Source: Draconibacterium sp. (lineage in GTDB: Bacteria > Bacteroidota > Bacteroidia > Bacteroidales > Prolixibacteraceae). Taken from it: a DNA stretch of 14,806 nt. Shown one piece after another: positions 1-6,182 of this stretch. The position numbers and the translations under genes are program-made. The notes under the pieces were generated by a model. That model was not told where the DNA came from. It did no database searches and was given only the letters and a program-made list of their open reading frames with translations. Where the stretch lies: NCBI GenBank assembly GCA_027011835.1, contig JALUZN010000020.1, positions 1 through 14,806 on the forward strand, given 5' to 3'. The first letter of the stretch is position 1. Every line of letters begins with the position of its first letter.

Positions 1-15
1 GTGTCTAATAATCTA

Positions 16-573
16 TTAATATTGTACAATCATTTTCGTTGCCAACTCATCGGCAAAAGCTTTTCCTTTAAACGACTCAACAATTTTTAGTGCAAATTTT
101 ATGGCTACTCCTGCACCTTTCCCGGTAACAATATTGTTGGTAAGCTCCACATCTTTTCCGGTTGTGGTTGCGCCTTCAAGTTGGTTTTCGAAGCCCGGGT
201 AGCAAGTTGCGTTTTTATTTTGCAAAATTCCTATACCTCCTAAAACCAACGGAGCAGCACAAATTGCTCCCAGCGCTTTTTTACTCTTGTCGAATTCAAG
301 AATTACATTGCGCAATCCGGCGTGTTCGTTTAAATTGGTTGCTCCCGGTAATCCTCCCGGCAAAACAATCATATCGGTCTCTTCAAAATTCACCTCCTCA
401 AAAAGTTTGTCGGCAATTATTTTAATGTTGTGCGACCCGTTAACTTCCCGGTTTCCTGAAACAGAAACAACGGTAACTTCTAATCCGGCTCGACGCAAAA
501 CGTCAATAATACTTACTGCTTCAATCTCTTCAAATCCTTCAGCAAGTGGCACCGCAATTTTTATTGTACTCAT
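16..573 (-). CDS. DJ-1/PfpI family protein (YajL/DJ-1 type)
   Basis: A 185-residue single-domain protein of the DJ-1/ThiJ/PfpI superfamily, the usual length for DJ-1/YajL. The fold signatures are visible: AEGFEEIEAV at residues 11-20, with Glu18 in the place of the conserved acidic residue of DJ-1; VLPGG at 70-74; and the nucleophile elbow AICAAP at 103-108, giving Cys105. DJ-1 proteins of this class are linked to oxidative stress and to chaperone, glyoxalase or deglycase-like activities, but the exact reaction is disputed and cannot be read from sequence. No signal peptide, so probably cytoplasmic. The ATG at 571-573 fits the family N-terminus. The gene lies 61 bp downstream of the sigma factor gene on the same strand, with a terminator hairpin between them, so it may have its own promoter. 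The family call is secure; the substrate is unknown. Confidence 0.93.
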   Translation of the reverse strand: MSTIKIAVPLAEGFEEIEAVSIIDVLRRAGLEVTVVSVSGNREVNGSHNIKIIADKLFEEVNFEETDMIVLPGGLPGATNLNEHAGLRNVILEFDKSKKALGAICAAPLVLGGIGILQNKNATCYPGFENQLEGATTTGKDVELTNNIVTGKGAGVAIKFALKIVESFKGKAFADELATKMIVQY

Positions 574-583
574 AGTTTTATGT

Positions 584-618
584 AAAAAAAAAGATTCTCA
601 AAGTTGAGAATCTTTTTT
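584..618 (-). terminator. Rho-independent terminator hairpin between the sigma factor and DJ-1 genes
   Basis: GATTCTCAA (593-601) pairs perfectly with TTGAGAATC (604-612). Nine A residues lie on the left (584-592) and six T residues on the right (613-618), so the structure could stop transcription in either direction. The only gene reading into it is the minus-strand sigma factor gene, whose stop is at 635; its RNA would carry the long U-run. The U-run ends 10 bp before the DJ-1 start codon. Confidence 0.8.
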
Positions 619-634
619 GATAAATTGAACTATT

Positions 635-1150
635 TTAATTGAAATTGTTTGAATATTCGTGTAGCGATTTTTCCAGCTTCTTGCGAGTAAAGAAAATTCT
701 GCTTTTAACTGTTCCTAAAGGTAATTCCAGTTCTTCAGCAATCTCTTTGTATTTATATCCTTCTAAAAACATATTGAACGGAACTTTGTAATCGCTGTCG
801 AGTTCGTCTATTGTTTTGGTTATCTCTTTGGTGCTAAAGAAAGAATCCGGAGCCGGATAAACTTTATCTTTCGAAAACAGTAAATGGTAATCGTTATTCG
901 AACCATCTAGTTTCTTTTTTGTTTTAACACTTCTACGATAATCGTTAATGAATGTATTTTTCATTATTGTGTAAATCCATGCCTTAAAATTTGTGTTTTG
1001 CGCAAATTTATCGCGGTAGGTTAAAGCTTTTAAAAATGTCTCTTGAAGAAGATCGTCTGCTCTTTCAGAATTTGCCGTTAAACTTAATGCATAATAGTGC
1101 AATTTGTCTGTTAACTCAAGAAGTTGATTGTTAAATTGTATGTCAGTCAT
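635..1150 (-). CDS. ECF-type RNA polymerase sigma factor (sigma-70 family)
   Basis: Alternative sigma factor of the extracytoplasmic-function class. It would bind core RNA polymerase and direct it to a small set of promoters. With the ATG at 1150 it has 171 residues, normal for the group. Region 2 spans roughly residues 14-75, including DDLLQETFLKAL (32-43) and FKAWIYTIMKNTFINDYRR (55-73). A variable linker follows, and region 4 spans about 110-163 with the DNA-binding helix-turn-helix YKEIAEELELPLGTVKSR (134-151). An in-frame TTG at 1180 would add 10 residues, but it lies inside a good -7 box (TATCTTTG), so it is probably upstream of the transcript; I chose 1150. No anti-sigma (FecR or zinc-finger) gene is adjacent, so this is a stand-alone ECF of a kind common in Bacteroidota. 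The TonB receptor gene is divergent, 323 bp away. Confidence 0.93.
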   Translation of the reverse strand: MTDIQFNNQLLELTDKLHYYALSLTANSERADDLLQETFLKALTYRDKFAQNTNFKAWIYTIMKNTFINDYRRSVKTKKKLDGSNNDYHLLFSKDKVYPAPDSFFSTKEITKTIDELDSDYKVPFNMFLEGYKYKEIAEELELPLGTVKSRIFFTRKKLEKSLHEYSNNFN

Positions 1151-1177
1151 GGTTTTGTTATTTTTATTTTGTCTAAA

Positions 1178-1209
1178 CAAAGATAAGCGTAGCTTTTAGA
1201 TTTGGAAAT
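1178..1209 (-). promoter_or_regulatory. Promoter of the sigma factor gene
   Basis: Reading the minus strand, TATCTTTG (1185 to 1178) matches the Bacteroidota -7 consensus TAnnTTTG exactly. ATTTCC (1209 to 1204), 18 bp upstream, is a weak -33 element. The predicted RNA start is near 1171, about 20 nt before the ATG at 1150. The box is visible in the sequence; its use as a promoter is inferred. Confidence 0.5.
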
Positions 1210-1377
1210 TATTTATGCCTTTTTATACTTAAATAATCTCTATAGGTTATCAAAAAAATTTATCAATAATTAGTCTAAATAACGATTGGGGACTGTAAGG
1301 TACTGAAACTTACTGTGTTGATGATGCTGCTATGCTGATGGTTAAAAAAGATAATCTGGGTTTTTGTTTCTGAGTCA

Positions 1378-1385
1378 TATATTTG
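1378..1385 (+). promoter_or_regulatory. Possible -7 box upstream of the TonB receptor gene
   Basis: TATATTTG matches TAnnTTTG exactly. The nearest TTTG upstream (1363-1366) is only 11 bp away, too close for a normal -33 element, so support is partial. If used, the leader would be about 80 nt and would contain the paired TTCGAA motifs. Confidence 0.3.
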
Positions 1386-1403
1386 TCCCAAAAATTAGTT
1401 CTT

Positions 1404-1438
1404 ATTTTTCGAATAGATTCGTACTTTTTTCGAAAAAT
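1404..1438 (+). promoter_or_regulatory. Paired TTCGAA sites: candidate operator or leader hairpin
   Basis: ATTTTTCGAA (1404-1413) and TTCGAAAAAT (1429-1438) are a perfect 10-bp inverted repeat separated by 15 bp. The same two sites also form a direct repeat, TTTTTCGAA at 1405-1413 and 1426-1434, offset by 21 bp, about two helical turns. They lie 36 bp before the ATG at 1474. This geometry suits either two bound protein dimers or an RNA stem-loop. No regulator is identified. Confidence 0.4.
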
Positions 1439-1473
1439 GTATTTGTGTTTTATAATATTTACTAAATTATTAA

Positions 1474-3516
1474 ATGAATTGTTCACGAAAAAATGGAGGT
1501 AGTGTACTGATTTTTAAGAAGTGGCGAAGAAAGAGTTACTCGCTGTTTTTAATGATGAGACAAACGGTTAATATTGCGGTATTATCGGTTTCTTATTTTA
1601 TTTCTGTTCCGGCAGTTTCGTTTGCTACGGTTCAGGATACTACTGAAATTAAAATGCAGTTCGACCTCGATGAAATTGAGGTTGAAGCACAACGAACGCC
1701 TGCTTTATACTCGCAGGTGGCACGGATTGTTTCCGTGATTGAGAGAAAAGAGATTGAGGCGACGCCCGCTCAAAGTGTTCAGGATTTGTTGGAGTACATT
1801 GCCGGGGTGGATGTGCGACAGCGCGGAGCAGAAGGTGTGCAAGCCGATGTAAGTATTCGGGGAGGCACTTTCGACCAAACGTTAATTCTTTTAAACGGAA
1901 TAAATATTACCGACCCCCAAACCGGACATCATAATTTAAATTTACCGGTTAGTCTAAGTCAGGTTGAAAGAATAGAGGTTCTTGAAGGGCCTGCCGCAAG
2001 AGTTTATGGGCCCAATGCTTTTTCGGGGGCAATAAACATTGTTACTAGGCAGTCGCAACAAACATCGGTCGAAGCAGAGGTTGCGGGTGGTAGTTTTGGT
2101 TATTTCAATTCAAACTTTGCAGGTACATTTAAAACCGGGAATCTTCATCATTCAGTTTCAATCAGTCATAAAAAATCAAGCGGATATATCGTCAATACCG
2201 ATTTCCAAATTTCGAATTTTTATTATTCAAATCGCATTAAATCTCAAGGTGGAACGTTTAGTTTTCAAACCGGATTATCTAAAAAAGGATTTGGGGCGAA
2301 TAGTTTTTATACTCCTAAATTTCCAAATCAATACGAGGAGACAAAAACACTTTTTACTTCGGCAAAATGGGAGTCCAACCTGAAAATTCATTTAACGCCT
2401 TCGGTTTATTGGCGGCGGCATCACGATCGTTTTGAGCTGTTTCGCGAAAATCCGGCAACGTGGTACAAGCATCATAACTATCATTTAACAAATGTTTATG
2501 GGGCAACGCTAAACTCGTGGCTGCAATGGCGAATGGGAAAAACGGCTTTGGGAGCTGAGTTCCGTTCCGAAAATATTTTAAGCAATGTGTTGGGCGAAGA
2601 GATGGAGACTCCCAACGCAGTTCCAGGCGAAGATGCCGAGTTTACGAAAGCCGCATCGCGAAACATTTTGTCTGTTTTTTTCGAACACGTTGTCCATCTG
2701 AATCGCTGGAGTTTTACGGCCGGTTTAATGGGGAACGTAATTGCCGGAAACAGTCAGGGTGTTCATCTGTTTCCCGGGTTTGATGCGAGTTATCGGTTTG
2801 CACCGACAGCGAAAATTTACGGCTCGTTCAATACTTCGTTGCGAATGCCAACTTTTACCGATTTGTATTATACAGGTCCCACCAATATTGGAAACCCCGA
2901 TTTAATTCCCGAAAAATCGTCAACCTTTGAGGGTGGAATAAAATTAAACAGAAAACTTGTTCAGGGGCATTTAGCTGTTTTCTACCGGCAGGGAAAAGAC
3001 ATTATTGATTGGGTGAAAAAGGAGAACAACGATTTGTGGCAGCCTCAGAATTTAACACAGTTAAACAGTCTCGGTACTGAGGTACAAGTGCAGTTTAACT
3101 TAAAAAGGAAGTTTGGCAAGCCATTTCCCGACAAAGTTGTTGTGAGTTATTTAAATAATAACCTCGAAAAAGAGAACTTCAATTTAATTTCTAACTATGT
3201 GCTCGATAACCTGAAACATAAATTTGTTGCGGGAATAACACAGTCGATAACAAAACATGTTGTTGTTAACTTCAAATCTTTGTATCAGAAAAGAGAAGGA
3301 ACGTATACTGAATTTGTTCATAATGGTTGGGGAAACGAGGTGAATTACAGCCCTTTTTGGCTGTTCGATGCAAAAATAAATTACAAGCTTAATCACTTAA
3401 ATTTTTCGGTTTCCGCAAATAATATTTTTAATACACATTATAATGATATCGGGAATGTTATGCAGCCCGGTCGTTGGGTAAAAGTTGGAATGGTTTATCA
3501 ATTTAACATTGATTAA
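1474..3516 (+). CDS. TonB-dependent outer-membrane receptor (BtuB/siderophore-receptor type)
   Basis: A 680-residue outer-membrane receptor that would import a scarce ligand such as a corrinoid, haem or siderophore, using energy from TonB-ExbBD. The ligand cannot be told from sequence. A hydrophobic export segment spans about 32-51 and ends in VSFA. The stretch FDLDEIEVEAQR (63-74) is a plausible TonB-box region. The plug domain spans about 75-192, with VQDLLEYIAGVDVRQRG (102-118), VSIRGG (126-131), RIEVLEGPAARVYGPNAFSG (166-185) and AINIVTR (186-192). The rest is a beta-barrel with typical receptor motifs: SLRMPTFTDLYYTGPTNIGNPDL around 455-475, and a C-terminal strand ending in YQFNID. The N-terminus before the hydrophobic segment is long and basic; the ATG pair at 1552/1555 would give a more ordinary signal peptide and may be the true start. 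No SusD-like partner is present, so this is not a SusC/SusD pair. Confidence 0.92.
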   Translation: MNCSRKNGGSVLIFKKWRRKSYSLFLMMRQTVNIAVLSVSYFISVPAVSFATVQDTTEIKMQFDLDEIEVEAQRTPALYSQVARIVSVIERKEIEATPAQSVQDLLEYIAGVDVRQRGAEGVQADVSIRGGTFDQTLILLNGINITDPQTGHHNLNLPVSLSQVERIEVLEGPAARVYGPNAFSGAINIVTRQSQQTSVEAEVAGGSFGYFNSNFAGTFKTGNLHHSVSISHKKSSGYIVNTDFQISNFYYSNRIKSQGGTFSFQTGLSKKGFGANSFYTPKFPNQYEETKTLFTSAKWESNLKIHLTPSVYWRRHHDRFELFRENPATWYKHHNYHLTNVYGATLNSWLQWRMGKTALGAEFRSENILSNVLGEEMETPNAVPGEDAEFTKAASRNILSVFFEHVVHLNRWSFTAGLMGNVIAGNSQGVHLFPGFDASYRFAPTAKIYGSFNTSLRMPTFTDLYYTGPTNIGNPDLIPEKSSTFEGGIKLNRKLVQGHLAVFYRQGKDIIDWVKKENNDLWQPQNLTQLNSLGTEVQVQFNLKRKFGKPFPDKVVVSYLNNNLEKENFNLISNYVLDNLKHKFVAGITQSITKHVVVNFKSLYQKREGTYTEFVHNGWGNEVNYSPFWLFDAKINYKLNHLNFSVSANNIFNTHYNDIGNVMQPGRWVKVGMVYQFNID

Positions 3517-3524
3517 GAGTTCCG

Positions 3525-3555
3525 TTTTTCTAAAATCACAAAAATTGTATCTTCG
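3525..3555 (+). promoter_or_regulatory. Promoter of the DUF5606 gene
   Basis: TATCTTCG (3548-3555) is a one-mismatch TAnnTTTG -7 box. A T-run (3525-3529), 18 bp upstream, stands in for the -33 TTTG. The predicted RNA start is only about 10 nt before the ATG at 3572, so the gene need not depend on readthrough from the receptor gene. Confidence 0.45.
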
Positions 3556-3571
3556 CAGAAAATTAAAAGTC

Positions 3572-4009
3572 ATGTTAAAAGGTATATTATCAATCTCAGG
3601 ACAGTCGGGACTATTTAAATTAGTTGCCGAGTCGAAAAACAACATAATTGTGGAGTCGTTGGAAACAAAAAAGCGAATTCCTGTTCATTCAACCTCAAAA
3701 GTTTCGGCATTGGAAGACATTGCCATTTATACAGAGGAGAGCGATGTTCCGTTAAAGGAGATATTTAAAGCCATTTCCGATAAAGAAAATGGTGGTGCAG
3801 CACTGTCTCATAAAGCATCGGGGAACGAGTTAAAAGCATATTTCGAGGAGGTTGTTCCCGATTACGACAAAGAGCGTGTTTATGTTTCCGACATAAAAAA
3901 AGTGTTGCTGTGGTACAACATTCTTCAGGAGAAAGAGATGTTGGATTTCTCTGAAACAGAGGAGACAGCTAAAACCGAAGCAGCAGAACCGGACTCGAAA
4001 GAAAAATAG
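3572..4009 (+). CDS. DUF5606 family protein
   Basis: A 145-residue soluble protein of a family I know only from Bacteroidota and whose function is not established. The diagnostic N-terminus is MLKGILSISGQSGLFKLV (residues 1-18), followed by an IIVESLETKKRIPVHSTSKV segment (25-44) and a YVSDIKKVLLWYNIL segment (104-118). The last 20 residues are acidic and low in complexity (ETEETAKTEAAEPDSKEK) and are probably disordered. The frame stays open upstream to 3485, inside the receptor gene, but the family begins at MLKGILS and a -7 box sits just before that ATG, so I place the start at 3572. It follows the receptor stop by 55 bp and converges on the exonuclease gene, with 18 bp between the stops. 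No catalytic motif is apparent. Confidence 0.88.
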   Translation: MLKGILSISGQSGLFKLVAESKNNIIVESLETKKRIPVHSTSKVSALEDIAIYTEESDVPLKEIFKAISDKENGGAALSHKASGNELKAYFEEVVPDYDKERVYVSDIKKVLLWYNILQEKEMLDFSETEETAKTEAAEPDSKEK

Positions 4010-4027
4010 AAAAGGTATTTGGCGGAT

Positions 4028-4567
4028 TTAAAACAGCTTATAATTGTCTATTGTTTTCGCATTACCAATTGTTCTGTTTGTTTCCAAAAGAATTTCAAAA
4101 AGTTTAACAGTGGCCAGTGCATCGCCTGCAGCGCGATGCCGGCCATTGATTTTTATTCCCAGATCGGCACAAAGTTTACCCAACGAATAGGAAGCGTGCC
4201 CTGGAAGCAGCTTTCGCGATAGCTGAACAGTACACAAGGTTTTACTGTTGTAGTCGTACCCAAGTCTTTTAAACTCTTCTTGTATAAATTTATAATCAAA
4301 ACTTACATTGTGCGCAATAAATGTGCGTCCTCTTGTCATTTCAACAATTGTTTTTGCTACTTCATAAAACTTTGGCGCCTTTTGTACCATGCTATTTGTA
4401 ATCCCGGTTAAATTGGAAATGAAATAAGGAATATTCATTTCAGGATTAATTAACGTTGAAAACGACCCTGTAATTTCCTGCCCGTTGTGTTGATAAATGG
4501 CAATCTCCGTTATTTTCCCGTAACGATTGCTGTTTCCCGTTGTTTCTATGTCAATAATTGCGAACAA
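4028..4567 (-). CDS. DnaQ-like 3'-5' exonuclease, DEDDh family
   Basis: A 179-residue exonuclease domain related to the proofreading subunit epsilon of DNA polymerase III and to PolC/UvrC-associated exonucleases. All five catalytic residues of the DEDDh type are present: Asp6 and Glu8 (DIETTG), Asp91 (AHNVSFDYKF), His144 and Asp149 (GRHRAAGDALAT). It would remove nucleotides from 3' ends using two metal ions. Its role (proofreading, repair or RNA trimming) is open. The closest relatives I recall in this phylum are often about 450 residues, with a GIY-YIG/UvrC-like half after this domain; here the protein stops right after the exonuclease domain. No ATG precedes the invariant N-terminal strand. 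The best start is TTG at 4567, giving MFAIIDIETTG, as relatives begin. The next ompA-like gene is divergent. Confidence 0.92.
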   Translation of the reverse strand: MFAIIDIETTGNSNRYGKITEIAIYQHNGQEITGSFSTLINPEMNIPYFISNLTGITNSMVQKAPKFYEVAKTIVEMTRGRTFIAHNVSFDYKFIQEEFKRLGYDYNSKTLCTVQLSRKLLPGHASYSLGKLCADLGIKINGRHRAAGDALATVKLFEILLETNRTIGNAKTIDNYKLF

Positions 4568-4657
4568 AATAGTAGTTGTTATATCCAGTTTTAAAATAAT
4601 TGTTTAGTTTTGTTAAAAAATGTGTGAAAACTTTAAACCTTTTGTTGCATTATATGT

Positions 4658-4688
4658 TTTGAAAGGTGAAATATAATACATAAATTGC
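4658..4688 (+). promoter_or_regulatory. Possible promoter of the ompA-like gene
   Basis: TTTG (4658-4661) and TAAATTGC (4681-4688) are separated by 19 bp, the right spacing for -33 and -7 elements, although the -7 box is off consensus in its last two bases. The A-rich leader of about 30 nt before the ATG at 4726, with no Shine-Dalgarno sequence, is typical of highly expressed Bacteroidota genes. Confidence 0.3.
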
Positions 4689-4725
4689 CTTTAAAATTTA
4701 AAAAGAAACAATAAAACTCTTAATT

Positions 4726-6069
4726 ATGAAAAAAATTACACTTTTAGTTTTAGCTTTAATATTTGCAGTGGGTACTTTGTTAGCCCAAAATGCAGATAAA
4801 AAATGGGCAATTGGCTTAGGTCCAGGTCTTAATAATAACTTGAGTTACTCTAGTGATAAATATGGTGCTGACCAAAATTTTCTTGGTGACTTTTACATAA
4901 GTCGTTACTTAAATCCTTCTTTCGATTTAATGTTGGATGACAGACTTGTTATGCAAAGCGATGGTTGGTCTTTCAATTTTTCAGGTGTCGACGTAAATAC
5001 TACACTTTTAAATCTTCGTTACAAACTTAGTAACGGATATATTTTTAAAGAGAATAGTGCAATTCAACCCTATCTTTTTGGAGGTGTTGGTTATATGTGG
5101 GATAATCTGGCAACTGGTGTTAACTATGACGGTGGTCTTGGATTTAAAATGCCTATTGGGAAAAGTAAAAATACTGCTCTATTTGTTGCTGCTTCTTATG
5201 TTAAGGGAATTGAAAGTAATTTAAGAGGAACACCTGTTACAGATGATCATATTCAATTTACAAGTATTGTTGAATTTGGGTTAGGAAGTAACGATACCGA
5301 CGGTGATGGAGTAAAAGATAAAAAAGACGATTGCCCAAATACACCTGCTGGTGTTGCAGTTGACGAACACGGATGTTGTTTAGACCGCGATGGCGACGGA
5401 ATCCCTGACTATAAAGATGATTGTCCGGATGAAGCAGGAGATGCAAGATTTAATGGATGTCCTGATCGCGATGGCGACGGAATTATGGATAAAGAAGATG
5501 ACTGTCCGGATGTTGCAGGATTAGCTAAATTTAATGGCTGCCCCGATACTGATGAAGACGGTGTGATGGATAAATTAGACCAGTGTCCGAATACTCCGAA
5601 AGGATGTCCGGTTGACGCAGTTGGTTGTCCGTTAGATTCAGACGGTGACGGAGTAATTGATTGTGAAGACAAATGCCCGACTGTTAAAGGTCCTGCAAGC
5701 AACAATGGATGTCCTGATTGGGTAACAACTGAAGGTCCAACTATTTACTTCGATTTCGATAAATATGACATAAGAGACGAAGCAAAAGGCGGGTTAGACA
5801 AATTGGTTAATATATTGAATGGCAGTAAAGAATATGATATTGTTGTTGCAGGTCATACTGATAGTATTGGAACTGAAGAATACAATATGAAATTATCTGA
5901 AAAACGTGCTCAGGCAGTTGTTAAATACTTATTAATGAAAGGTGTTAACAATGCTTATGTAGGTTCTAAGGGTTATGGTGAATCAAAACCGATTGTTGAT
6001 AATAGCACCAGTGAGAATCGTCAGAAAAACCGTAGAGCAGTATTTGAAGTAGCTAAGATTAAAAAATAA
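4726..6069 (+). CDS. OmpA-family outer-membrane protein with thrombospondin type 3 repeats
   Basis: A 447-residue envelope protein that would tie the outer membrane to peptidoglycan. It has a signal peptide (1-20, MKKITLLVLALIFAVGTLLA). A small beta-barrel domain spans about 22-186, with strands such as AIQPYLFGGVGYMW. Five calcium-binding thrombospondin type 3 units lie at about 189-331, marked by DTDGDGVKDKKDDCP, DRDGDGIPDYKDDCP, DRDGDGIMDKEDDCP, DTDEDGVMDKLDQCP and DSDGDGVIDCEDKCP. A C-terminal OmpA domain spans about 338-443, with IYFDFDKYDI, VAGHTDSIGTEEYN and LSEKRAQAV. Asp379 and Arg394 fall where OmpA domains bind diaminopimelate. The repeat zone has 13 cysteines, an odd number, because a usual CP is CC at 217-218. 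The acidic repeat rod probably spans the periplasm. A strong terminator follows. Its transcript is probably abundant, given the A-rich leader and standalone unit. Confidence 0.95.
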   Translation: MKKITLLVLALIFAVGTLLAQNADKKWAIGLGPGLNNNLSYSSDKYGADQNFLGDFYISRYLNPSFDLMLDDRLVMQSDGWSFNFSGVDVNTTLLNLRYKLSNGYIFKENSAIQPYLFGGVGYMWDNLATGVNYDGGLGFKMPIGKSKNTALFVAASYVKGIESNLRGTPVTDDHIQFTSIVEFGLGSNDTDGDGVKDKKDDCPNTPAGVAVDEHGCCLDRDGDGIPDYKDDCPDEAGDARFNGCPDRDGDGIMDKEDDCPDVAGLAKFNGCPDTDEDGVMDKLDQCPNTPKGCPVDAVGCPLDSDGDGVIDCEDKCPTVKGPASNNGCPDWVTTEGPTIYFDFDKYDIRDEAKGGLDKLVNILNGSKEYDIVVAGHTDSIGTEEYNMKLSEKRAQAVVKYLLMKGVNNAYVGSKGYGESKPIVDNSTSENRQKNRRAVFEVAKIKK

Positions 6070-6091
6070 CAATAAGTTTTTAACTTAATAT

Positions 6092-6125
6092 AAAAAGCTC
6101 TGTCATTTGGCAGGGCTTTTTTTTT
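6092..6125 (+). terminator. Rho-independent terminator after the ompA-like gene
   Basis: AAAAAGCTCTGTC (6092-6104) pairs over 13 positions, two of them G-U, with GGCAGGGCTTTTT (6109-6121) around the loop ATTT. Nine T residues run from 6117 to 6125. It lies 22 bp after the stop codon and separates this gene from argS. Confidence 0.9.
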
Positions 6126-6182
6126 ATTTATGCAATTCAGAATTTGTAAAATGCTATCTTTACCGCTCTTAAATTTAATAGG

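Larger units (their letters stand above)
1186..1473. other. Divergent intergenic region between sigma factor and TonB receptor genes
   Basis: AT-rich stretch with no convincing gene. It holds a -7-like box for the receptor gene (1378-1385) and the paired TTCGAA motifs at 1404-1438. In 1210-1370 I see only a short imperfect inverted repeat (GTAAG...CTTAC near 1297-1315) and nothing I can name. Confidence 0.6.

Noticed and set aside
1441..1460. TTTG (1442-1445) with TATAATATTT (1451-1460) as a promoter for the TonB receptor gene
   Set aside because: The spacing of about 5 bp is far too short for -33 and -7 elements.
3485..3571. N-terminal extension of the DUF5606 gene starting inside the receptor gene
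   Set aside because: The family begins at MLKGILS (3572), and a -7 box lies between the two candidate starts.
5258..5705. Open frames antisense to the ompA-like gene
   Set aside because: They mirror the repetitive Asp/Gly/Cys codons of the calcium-binding repeats and have no independent support.
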